From NCBI GenBank assembly GCA_963824595.1, contig CAWGPY010000007.1:271562-335561 (forward strand): a stretch of 64,000 nucleotides of DNA, read 5' to 3'. The stretch's first letter is position 1; each line of letters begins with the position of its first letter. A model generated the notes under the pieces. That model had not been told where the DNA came from and searched no databases. It saw only the letters and a list, made by a program, of their open reading frames with translations. The position numbers and the translations under genes were made by a program. Shown one piece after another: positions 42,745-49,571 of the stretch. Source of the DNA: Cybelea sp963824595 (GTDB taxonomy: Bacteria; Vulcanimicrobiota; Vulcanimicrobiia; Vulcanimicrobiales; Vulcanimicrobiaceae).

Positions 42745-43280
42745 ACTTGCCTTCGTCGCGTACCTACGGCGGCTGGCTGGCAATAGCACGCGTGCTGACG
42801 GGCTTCATCTGGCTGACGCACGGCGTACCGAAGTTTCTGCACAGCGACCGGTTCATGCCGCCGGGCGGCGTGTTCGCGACCTATTTGCAGAAGGGGCTGG
42901 CGTCCGGAACGGGGCCGTATCACGACTTTCTCGCGAACGTCGTGCAGCCCAACGCGGGGATCTTCGCGGAGCTCGTACGGCTGGGCGAAGTATGCGTGGG
43001 CATCTCGCTGGTGCTCGGGCTCGTGACGAGGCTGGGCGGCGTGGTGGGCGTGCTGTTGCCGCTCAACTATCTCGCCGCGCGCGGCGGATTGGGCAGTTTC
43101 AGCGCGTGGGGTTCGCTCGACGGATGCATCATGCTGCTGTCCGCCATCAACGTCGTGCTGCCGACCGGACGCGTCGCCGGCATTGACGCGTTGATGAAGC
43201 GCCGGGCGCCGCGCCGGCAAACCGTCAAGGCCGAGGTGGTGCCGGAGCCGCCGATGCGCGGTCCTACGGCGCCTCCGTAA
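42741..43280 (+). CDS. DoxX family membrane protein
   Basis: The product is 179 residues with four predicted helices, overlapping the previous gene by 4 bases (GTGA). IARVLTGFIWLTHGVPKFLH, EVCVGISLVLGLVTRLGGVVGVLLPLNYLAARGGL and a GCIMLLSAINVVLPTGR helix match DoxX/DoxD-like proteins, associated with redox or thiosulfate oxidation in some bacteria, but the role is usually unknown. The last gene of the recO-to-DoxX run. Confidence 0.8.
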   Translation: MNLPSSRTYGGWLAIARVLTGFIWLTHGVPKFLHSDRFMPPGGVFATYLQKGLASGTGPYHDFLANVVQPNAGIFAELVRLGEVCVGISLVLGLVTRLGGVVGVLLPLNYLAARGGLGSFSAWGSLDGCIMLLSAINVVLPTGRVAGIDALMKRRAPRRQTVKAEVVPEPPMRGPTAPP

Positions 43281-43305
43281 CGCGTAGGGCCCGTCGCGCC
43301 GGGTG

Positions 43306-43314
43306 TGGTATAGT
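43306..43314 (+). promoter_or_regulatory. Extended -10 promoter for tRNA-Ser
   Basis: TGG-TATAGT (TATAGT 43309-43314) ends 14 bases before the tRNA-Ser 5' end. Confidence 0.5.
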
Positions 43315-43328
43315 GGGGGGCCGATTCG

Positions 43329-43418
43329 GGAGAGGTGGCCGAGCGGCTGAAGGCGGCGGTTTGCTAAACCGTTATACGATGTAAAGTCGTATCGAGGGTT
43401 CGAATCCCTCCCTCTCCG
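43329..43418 (+). tRNA. tRNA-Ser (GCT)
   Basis: Seven-base acceptor GGAGAGG/CCTCTCC, long variable arm with TACGA/TCGTA stem, anticodon loop TTGCTAA (anticodon GCT), T-loop GGTTCGAATCC. Length 90, class II, as for serine. No encoded CCA. Confidence 0.95.
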
Positions 43419-43440
43419 AAGTGATGCGAAGCCGAGACGC

Positions 43441-43514
43441 GCGGTCGTAGCTCAATTGGATAGAGCAACAGGCTACGAACTTGTAGGTTGGGGGTTCGAG
43501 TCCCTCCGACCGCG
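43441..43514 (+). tRNA. tRNA-Arg (ACG)
   Basis: Acceptor GCGGTCG/CGACCGC, anticodon loop CTACGAA (ACG, to be deaminated to ICG by TadA, encoded at 45528), T-loop GGTTCGAGTCC. Length 74. No encoded CCA. Confidence 0.95.
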
Positions 43515-43535
43515 ATTCTCTCTCTCGGCTTCGCG

Positions 43536-44909
43536 CTATTGTTCGTCGACAGGCTCGTTCGACGGCGGCTGGTTGAGAAAGACCTCTCTCGAGTACTTCG
43601 TGGTGAACGGTGTGAAGGGCCGCGGCTGCTGCGTGAAGTCGAAGCTGTCCGTCAGGCTGTTGGCGCGTGCGTCCGAGTAGCCCGCCGAGGCCGGCCCGAT
43701 GTTGGGCAGGTTGAAGACGTCTTCGATGAAGCGCAGCGTGCTGCCGAATTCGTACTGCGTGTGTGAAACGTAGCTCCCGGACGTGCCGGTCTGCTTGGTG
43801 TAGGGCGAGATGATCAGGCACGGCACCCGGATCGCCAGGCCGCGGAAGTCGAGCTGCGGCGGGGGCGCGTTATCGTACCAGCCGCCCCAGTCGTCCCAGA
43901 TCACCACGATGGCGGTCGAATCCCAGAACTTGCTCTCGCCGATGGCGTTGACGATGTTCCCCACCCACGACGGGCCCAAATCGCTGTGCGCGCCGGGATG
44001 ATCGGAGTTCTTGTGATTCGGCGTCACCCACGTCACTTGGGCGAGCGTGCCGTTCGGAATGTCTTTGAGGACCTTGGTCTCCGGCGCGATCATGTCGGTG
44101 TTCCAGTCGCTGCCGTAGCGGGTGTACGAAAGGGCCTCGAACGGCGACCAGATGCCCGCCTTGAACAGCTTGGTCACGTAGAAGCGCCACGAGATCCCGC
44201 CGGCGTCGAGCACGTTCGCCATGCTGTCGAACTGCGTGAAGCACGGGAACGGACCGTTGCCGCGCCCCACGTTGCGATTGGAGTCGACGAGCGAGCTCTT
44301 CGTGCCCGGCGGCGAATCGCAGTCGTTGGGGCTGTGCGTCGGGTAGTTCACCTGCGCGTGCGTGGGATCCATGTTGTCGGTGCCGGCGACGGCCGTCAGG
44401 TGCCCCGTGTAGCTGCCGCCGAACTCGGTGGGATACATCGCGTCGGCGAGCACGTACTGCTGCGCCATGTCCCAATACGTCTTCACCTGCGAACGCTCGA
44501 CGTACGCGTAGGCTGCGTAGTTCGTTCCGGGGCCGGTGTGGAAGCCGTCCATCTTTCCCTTGTGGTAGCCGGTCATGGCCGACTCCCAGTTATGCGGGAG
44601 ATTCGGATTGGTTTGGAACGTCGTTTCGTGCAGGTTGACCTTCACGCGCTTGTGCGAATGAAGCGCGTAACCAAACATCGGAGCGTTGGCTCCGGGATAA
44701 CCGGCGAAGAAGTTTTCGAAGCTCCGGTTCTCCTGGATGATGACGACGACGTGTTTGAGGTATTGGCTTGCGGTGCTCTTTTTGAGCGGCGCGCCGAACG
44801 CTCCGCCGCCGGTCGGCGGGAGCGGGCCCGGCGCGGCCTGTTGCGCGTTCGACGAACATCCGGCGAGGACGCCCAACAAAGCAAGGACGAGGAGGGGCCT
44901 AGCTACCAT
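43536..44909 (-). CDS. Phospholipase C / acid phosphatase-type lipoprotein
   Basis: The product is 457 residues. ATG 44909 follows GGAGGA; the signal MVARPLLVLALLGVLAGC is a lipobox. HVVVIIQENRSFENFFAGYPGANAP, IVVIWDDWGGWYDN, VPCLIISPYTK and TLRFIEDVFNLP match the phosphoesterase family PF04185 (phospholipase C, AcpA). The QENRSF-type motif holds the nucleophile region. Substrate is unclear: phospholipid or phosphomonoester. An upstream in-frame start (44987) would bury the signal. Convergent with the tRNA cluster. Confidence 0.85.
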   Translation of the reverse strand: MVARPLLVLALLGVLAGCSSNAQQAAPGPLPPTGGGAFGAPLKKSTASQYLKHVVVIIQENRSFENFFAGYPGANAPMFGYALHSHKRVKVNLHETTFQTNPNLPHNWESAMTGYHKGKMDGFHTGPGTNYAAYAYVERSQVKTYWDMAQQYVLADAMYPTEFGGSYTGHLTAVAGTDNMDPTHAQVNYPTHSPNDCDSPPGTKSSLVDSNRNVGRGNGPFPCFTQFDSMANVLDAGGISWRFYVTKLFKAGIWSPFEALSYTRYGSDWNTDMIAPETKVLKDIPNGTLAQVTWVTPNHKNSDHPGAHSDLGPSWVGNIVNAIGESKFWDSTAIVVIWDDWGGWYDNAPPPQLDFRGLAIRVPCLIISPYTKQTGTSGSYVSHTQYEFGSTLRFIEDVFNLPNIGPASAGYSDARANSLTDSFDFTQQPRPFTPFTTKYSREVFLNQPPSNEPVDEQ

Positions 44910-44986
44910 GAAGTCCTCCGAAGCAGCGAAAACTTTCAGCAAACGTTCGCGAGGTTTCGTCGTGACCCTACAGGAGCGGGCGTCCA

Positions 44987-45015
44987 TTGTGCGCGGGGGC
45001 GGGTACTGCTATACT
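44987..45015 (+). promoter_or_regulatory. Promoter for the CAT-anticodon tRNA
   Basis: TTGTGC (44987-44992) and TATACT (45010-45015) with a 17-base spacer and a TGC extension. The tRNA begins 29 bases further on. Confidence 0.6.
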
Positions 45016-45044
45016 GCGGTGTCGAAACCGCGCCAGGCGGCTGC

Positions 45045-45116
45045 GGCTCGGTAGCTCAGTGGTAGAGCAGGGGACTCATAAGCCCTTGGTCGTAGGTTCG
45101 AGTCCTACCCGAGCCA
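45045..45116 (+). tRNA. tRNA with CAT anticodon (Met elongator or lysidine-Ile)
   Basis: Acceptor GGCTCGG/CCGAGCC, loop CTCATAA, T-loop GGTTCGAGTCC. The G1-C72 pair rules out the initiator. The AGCAGG.GACTCATAA..C.CTTGGTCG context resembles tRNA-Ile2 (k2CAT) in E. coli as well as elongator tRNA-Met, so the identity is open. Confidence 0.85.
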
Positions 45117-45141
45117 AATCGAACGGGCCGCCGCCGGACGA

Positions 45142-45414
45142 ATGCCGGCCGGTTTCATTCCGAGGTACAAACGTTTCATGTCCACGATCCCCTGTGATTT
45201 CTGCCCCCATCCGGTCGACCGCGGCCAAATGGAGGAGATCGAGATCTCGCATTACGTGCCGGACAGCTCCGGCGAAGATCTCGCGTACGCCCGCACGTAC
45301 TTTTTCGGCCACCCCGACTGCGTGCGCAAGTTCTACCGTACGCTGGTCGACCACAAGCTCGACCTGTTCAAGCACATTCCGAGCGCCGGGTCGCCGCCCG
45401 ACGCCGCGCGATAG
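45142..45414 (+). CDS. Small cysteine-containing hypothetical protein
   Basis: Ninety residues from ATG 45142, or 78 from ATG 45178 (start MSTIPCDFCPHP, which looks more natural). CDFC near the N-terminus, plus H-P-D-C near residue 60 (FFGHPDCVRKFYRTLVDH), could form a zinc site. No family recognised. It lies between two tRNA genes on the same strand. Confidence 0.5.
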   Translation: MPAGFIPRYKRFMSTIPCDFCPHPVDRGQMEEIEISHYVPDSSGEDLAYARTYFFGHPDCVRKFYRTLVDHKLDLFKHIPSAGSPPDAAR

Positions 45415-45429
45415 TGCCGCGACTCGCGT

Positions 45430-45503
45430 GCGCCCGTAGCGTAGCTGGATAACGCACAGCCCTCCGAAGGCTGGGATCGGGGGTTCGAATCCCTCCGGGC
45501 GCG
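45430..45503 (+). tRNA. tRNA-Arg (CCG)
   Basis: Acceptor GCGCCCG/CGGGCGC, anticodon stem CAGCC/GGCTG with loop CTCCGAA (CCG), T-loop GGTTCGAATCC. Length 74. No encoded CCA. Confidence 0.94.
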
Positions 45504-45527
45504 CATCCCACCCGACCGCTTGATTCC

Positions 45528-45980
45528 ATGACGCACGACGACGAAGGCCGCATGCGCCGCGCCATCGAGCTCGCCGCCGGCGCGGAGCTCGCCGGCGACG
45601 TGCCGATCGGAGCCGTGCTGGTCAGCGGCGACCTCGTGCTGGAAGCCAAGAACGAGAAAGAGCTGCGCAACGACGCGACGGCGCACGCGGAGATCCTGCT
45701 CGTTCGCGAAGCGGCCCGGCGGCTGGGCGCGTGGCGTCTCTCCGACGCGACGATGTACGTCACGAAGGAACCCTGCGTGATGTGCGCCGGCGCGCTCATC
45801 GCAGCGCGCGTCAAACGGCTGGTGTACGGCGCGCGCGATCCCAAAGGCGGCGCCGACGGGGGCGCGTTCGACGTGCTGCGCTCGCCGCTGGCCAACCACC
45901 GCATCGAAGTGACGCGCGGCGTGCTCGAGCACGAAACGGCGGCGCAACTCCAAGCCTTTTTCAAAAAACGCCGCACGTAA
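45528..45980 (+). CDS. tadA: tRNA-specific adenosine deaminase
   Basis: The product is 150 residues. It converts A34 to inosine in tRNA-Arg(ACG), which is encoded 2 kb upstream. The zinc-binding and catalytic motifs are NDATAHAEILLVREAARRLG (HAE) and TKEPCVMCAGALIAARVKRLVYGARDPKGGADGG (PCxMC). Full length. The tRNA cluster around it fits. Confidence 0.95.
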   Translation: MTHDDEGRMRRAIELAAGAELAGDVPIGAVLVSGDLVLEAKNEKELRNDATAHAEILLVREAARRLGAWRLSDATMYVTKEPCVMCAGALIAARVKRLVYGARDPKGGADGGAFDVLRSPLANHRIEVTRGVLEHETAAQLQAFFKKRRT

Positions 45981-46017
45981 ATGGCTCGCCCACTTCCCAC
46001 CGCCAACGAAAGTCTGG

Positions 46018-46105
46018 CGGAGAGGGTGAGATTCGAACTCACGGAACGCTCAACACGTTCGCCCGCTTTCGAGGCGGGTGCCTTCAACCACTCGACCACC
46101 TCTCC
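46018..46105 (-). tRNA. tRNA-Ser (CGA)
   Basis: On the minus strand: acceptor GGAGAGG/CCTCTCC, long variable arm, loop with CGA anticodon (CCTCGAAAG), T-loop GTTCGAATC. Length 88 plus an encoded CCA (46015-46017), the only tRNA in the window that has it. Confidence 0.93.
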
Positions 46106-46143
46106 GAGGCCTTGGGTTGGGACGACTCGGGCGCGATACCTTC

Positions 46144-47553
46144 TTACGCCGGCGACGAGACCCGTGCGAGCGGCAGCCGCACGGTGAAGCGCGAGCCGCT
46201 CGGTCCGGTATCGAGCGCGAGCGTTCCGTGCGCGCGTTCGACGGCGCGTTTGACGATGGCCAGACCGAGGCCCGAGCCCGCGACGTCGCGCTGCGCGCCG
46301 CGGTAGAAGCGGTCGAAGACGCGTCCGGCGTCGGCCGAGGCGATGCCGGGCCCGTGGTCGGCGACTTCGATGATTGCGTGGCGGTCGAGGGCGTCGACGC
46401 GTACCACGATGTCGCCCAGGCCGTATTTCACCGCGTTGTCGGCGAGATTGGTCACGACGTAGCCGAGCTCGGTGGGATCGATCTCGGCGAGAACCCCCGA
46501 ACGCGTCGAAACGGCGAAATGCCGGTCCGGGTTTGCGTCGGCGATCGGCGCGACGAGATCGCCAACCAGCGTGCCCACGTCGATCGGCGCGCTCTGCGGC
46601 TCGGCCTCCGGGCTCTCCCATCGCTCGAGCAAGATGAGCTTGTCGATGAGGGATCCCATGATGCGGCTCTGATCCAACATGGTGTCGAGGATGCGATCGC
46701 GGTCCGGCGGGCTGTCGAAGCCGCCGCGGCGCAGGATCGCGATAAAGCCTTGCACGACGGTGAGCGGCGTGCGCAGCTGGTGGCCGGCGTCGGCGATGAA
46801 CTGCCGCATCGAGGCGTTGGCGCGGTCGCGGGCCGCGAAGGCTCGCTCCATCTGCTCGATCGCGCCGTTGTATGCCGTCGCGAGCGACGCGAGCTCGTGC
46901 CCCGAGTCCGCGGCGATCAGTTGGGGCGTGAGGTCGCCGGAGGCGAAGCGCTGCAGCGCGGCCGTCACGTCGTCGAGCGGCCGCACCGCCTGCCGCGTGA
47001 GTGCGCGCGCGATCAGCACGCCCAGCCCGATCGCGACGAGCAGCGCGGCCAGCAGCGGAACGACGAACGCGCGGACCGTGGCGACGAGCGCGGCGTCGTT
47101 GCTTTTGACGATGATGTAAACGCTGCCGACGTTCGCGTGCAGCGGCGTCAATCCGAAAGCCGTCGCGAGCCCGAGGATCACGCGGCCGAGCGGCCCGGAC
47201 GGCACGGGATCGCCGGAGAGGTCGCCGCGGTGACGCACGTGCACGACCGGCCGCGGATCGCCGCGATGCCGACGGTAGACGGTGACGCGCGTGTTCGCGT
47301 CGAGGAAGACGATCTCGCTCCCCGTTCCCAGGAGGAACGACTCGGCGAAGTTGCCGCCGGTGCGCGCGTCGGGCAGCCGCGTGGCGGCGAGCGACGACTG
47401 CAGCTGTGCCAGCGTGCCCGAGAGCTCCGTCGAGAGCGCGCGAATGTAGAAGCCGAAGGCGAGGAGCGCCCCCGCCAGCAAGACGGCCGCGAGCAACAAC
47501 GAGATTTCGATCGCCGCGAGCGTCTGAATGCGCCGCGCCAGGCGCGTCGTCAC
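46144..47553 (-). CDS. Two-component sensor histidine kinase
   Basis: The product is 469 residues. N-terminal helix (about 12-38), an extracytoplasmic segment of about 120 residues, a second helix (about 160-190), HAMP (about 190-245), HisKA with the phospho-accepting His in FIADAGHQLRTPLT, and HATPase_c with VTNLADNAVKYG (N box), VADHGPGIA (G1) and GSGLGLAIVKR (G2). GTG 47553 overlaps the response regulator stop (GTGA), so the pair is coupled. It probably controls the divergent RND pump; this is inferred from location. Confidence 0.93.
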   Translation of the reverse strand: MTTRLARRIQTLAAIEISLLLAAVLLAGALLAFGFYIRALSTELSGTLAQLQSSLAATRLPDARTGGNFAESFLLGTGSEIVFLDANTRVTVYRRHRGDPRPVVHVRHRGDLSGDPVPSGPLGRVILGLATAFGLTPLHANVGSVYIIVKSNDAALVATVRAFVVPLLAALLVAIGLGVLIARALTRQAVRPLDDVTAALQRFASGDLTPQLIAADSGHELASLATAYNGAIEQMERAFAARDRANASMRQFIADAGHQLRTPLTVVQGFIAILRRGGFDSPPDRDRILDTMLDQSRIMGSLIDKLILLERWESPEAEPQSAPIDVGTLVGDLVAPIADANPDRHFAVSTRSGVLAEIDPTELGYVVTNLADNAVKYGLGDIVVRVDALDRHAIIEVADHGPGIASADAGRVFDRFYRGAQRDVAGSGLGLAIVKRAVERAHGTLALDTGPSGSRFTVRLPLARVSSPA

Positions 47554-48242
47554 GACGGCGTCGCCCGCAGGCTATAGCCGGCGCCGCGCAGCGTCTGAAT
47601 CAGTTTCACGGACTCGCCGCTGTCGAGTTTCGCGCGCAGAAACGAAACGTACGTTTCGACCGTGTTGGGTATCACGTCGCGATCGACGCCCCACACCAAG
47701 TCGAGCAGCTCCGAGCGCGTGAGCACTTCCTCCGCGTGCTCGGCGAACACCCGCAGCAGATCGAACTCGCGTGCCGAGAGCTCGATCCGCCGGTTTCCCC
47801 GGTAGACGGTACGGCTCGGCGTGTCGATGCTGAGGTCGGCATAGGTGAACGTCTCGCGCCGCTCGATGGCCGGGCGGCGCAGCAGCGTGCGCAGGCGCGC
47901 AACGAGCTCCTCGAGGTCGAAGGGCTTGCCCACGTAGTCGTCGGCGCCGGCCGAGAACCCGGCGATCTTCTCGGTGATCTCGGTGCGGGCGGTCAGCATC
48001 ACCACCGGCGCCGTGGTCAGGCGGCGGATCTCGGGGAGCAGCGTGAAGCCGTCCCGGCCGGGTAACATCACGTCCAGGACGATGACGTCGGGAGACCAGG
48101 CCTCGAGCATCGGCAAGGCTGCCGAGCCCTCGGTCGCAGTGCGCACCGCAAAGCCGGCCTGCTCGAGCCCGTATTCCAGCAGCTCCCGCAGGCCGCGCTC
48201 GTCGTCGACCACCAGTACCCGCGGGCGTTCGCCCGCTCCCAT
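47550..48242 (-). CDS. OmpR/PhoB-type response regulator
   Basis: The product is 230 residues from ATG 48242 (GTG 48254 in frame is an alternative). The receiver domain has VLVVDDERGLRELL, DVIVLDVMLPGRDGF (phospho-acceptor Asp), MLTARTE and YVGKPFDLEELVARL. The C-terminal winged helix has RTVYRGNRRIELSAREFDLLRVFAEHAEEVLTRSELLD and FLRAKLDSGESVKLIQTLRGAGYSL. First gene of the regulator-kinase operon, divergent from the membrane-fusion gene; 54 bases separate the starts. Confidence 0.94.
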   Translation of the reverse strand: MGAGERPRVLVVDDERGLRELLEYGLEQAGFAVRTATEGSAALPMLEAWSPDVIVLDVMLPGRDGFTLLPEIRRLTTAPVVMLTARTEITEKIAGFSAGADDYVGKPFDLEELVARLRTLLRRPAIERRETFTYADLSIDTPSRTVYRGNRRIELSAREFDLLRVFAEHAEEVLTRSELLDLVWGVDRDVIPNTVETYVSFLRAKLDSGESVKLIQTLRGAGYSLRATPS

Positions 48243-48281
48243 TCTCAGACTCACTCCAGGATTCGCATCCCACGCTTTCGT

Positions 48282-48287
48282 TACAAT
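48282..48287 (+). promoter_or_regulatory. -10 box for the RND operon, near-leaderless
   Basis: TACAAT ends 9 bases before ATG 48297. No clear -35. It lies in the short divergent region shared with the response regulator gene, so autoregulation and pump regulation could be linked. Confidence 0.45.
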
Positions 48288-48296
48288 CGGGCCAGC

Positions 48297-49571
48297 ATGA
48301 ATCTCAGCGGCCGGCCGGTGCGAATCTTCTTTGTATTCGCCGCAATTCTAGCCGCAGCCGGGTGCGCGAAGCGCCAGCCGCCCGCACCGGCCGCACCCTA
48401 CGTCGAAACGACGATCGCGACCTTTGGCCAGATCCAGCCCGGGCGACACCTCGCCGGGATCGTCGCGCCCTACCAGAACGTCGCGGTGCAGAGCACCCTC
48501 GCCGAGCCCGCCGATACGGTGGACGTGCGCGAAGGCGACACGGTGACCGCGGGCCAGGTACTGGCGCGCCTCGATACGTCCGACCTCGAGGCGCAGCTCG
48601 ACGCGGACCTGGCGACCGCGAACAGCAATCACGCGAACACCGTACACACCGCCTATCAGGGTTCGCTGACGATCTCGCAGGGCGTGGATACCGTGCGCAC
48701 GGACGAGGCGGCGGTGCAGCAGGCGCAGCAGACGCTCGCCAACGATCAGCATAACTTGCAGCGCGATCAGAATCTGCTGTTGCAGGGATATATCTCGCAG
48801 CAGTCCGTCGACGCGCAGGCGACTCTGGTGAAGAACGACGAGCAAGCCCTGAACACCGCCAACGCCAATCTCTCGACCGCGCGGGCCACCGTCGCGGCCA
48901 ACGGCAGCCTCTCGGGGGAAGGCCTCGCGGCATCCGCGGTGCAGCAGTCGGCGGCCCAAGAGAAGGTCGCGATGGCGCAGGCGCAGCAGATCCGCGTGCA
49001 GATCGGCAAGGCAGTCATCGTTTCGCCGATCGACGGCGTGGTAGTGAACCGGAATATCAATCCGGGCGAGTACCCCGGCAATCGCCAGCTCTTTACGCTG
49101 CAGCAGGTCAATCCGATCTACGCAGTGCTCCACGCATCCAGCGAACAGGTCGCGCGCATCCAAAACGGCGCCGTCGCGTCAATCACCGCGCCCGACCTCG
49201 GCGCCACGCGCGCGTTCGCCGGCCACGTGACGGGCGTGCTGAATCAGATCAACCCCGGCTCGACCGACTTCCAGGTCAAGGTTCTCCTGCCCAACCCGCG
49301 GCGCGTGCTGCGGCCGGGCATGGTGGTGCAGGGCACGATCGAGACCACGCCGATCCGCGGCATCCGCGTGCCGGTGACCGCCTTCACCGACGACAACCAC
49401 GACGCCGTCATGACCGTGCAGCAAGACGGGAGCGTGAAGACCGTCAAGGTAGCCGAGACCGGCACCGACGGCACGACCTCGGTCGTCGCGGGCCTCGCGG
49501 CGGGCACTCGGCTCGTCAGCAACGGGCAGACCAGCGTCGGCGACGGCGAGAAGGTCTCGTTCCAGCCGTGA
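48297..49571 (+). CDS. RND periplasmic membrane-fusion lipoprotein (HlyD/AcrA type)
   Basis: The product is 424 residues. A lipobox signal (IFFVFAAILAAAGCAK) is followed by a lipoyl half-motif (PADTVDVREGDTVTAGQVLARLDTSDLEAQL), a coiled-coil hairpin rich in Gln/Ala (about 100-215), the second lipoyl half (IVSPIDGVVVNRNINPGEYP) and a beta-barrel (VTGVLNQINPGSTDFQVKV, LRPGMVVQGTI). It links the inner-membrane pump to an outer-membrane channel. The RND pump gene overlaps by 4 bases. No TolC-type gene is in the window. Confidence 0.92.
   Translation: MNLSGRPVRIFFVFAAILAAAGCAKRQPPAPAAPYVETTIATFGQIQPGRHLAGIVAPYQNVAVQSTLAEPADTVDVREGDTVTAGQVLARLDTSDLEAQLDADLATANSNHANTVHTAYQGSLTISQGVDTVRTDEAAVQQAQQTLANDQHNLQRDQNLLLQGYISQQSVDAQATLVKNDEQALNTANANLSTARATVAANGSLSGEGLAASAVQQSAAQEKVAMAQAQQIRVQIGKAVIVSPIDGVVVNRNINPGEYPGNRQLFTLQQVNPIYAVLHASSEQVARIQNGAVASITAPDLGATRAFAGHVTGVLNQINPGSTDFQVKVLLPNPRRVLRPGMVVQGTIETTPIRGIRVPVTAFTDDNHDAVMTVQQDGSVKTVKVAETGTDGTTSVVAGLAAGTRLVSNGQTSVGDGEKVSFQP

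Noticed and set aside
46078..47577. A 499-residue plus-strand frame opposite the histidine kinase
   Set aside because: Antisense shadow; the kinase has all expected motifs.
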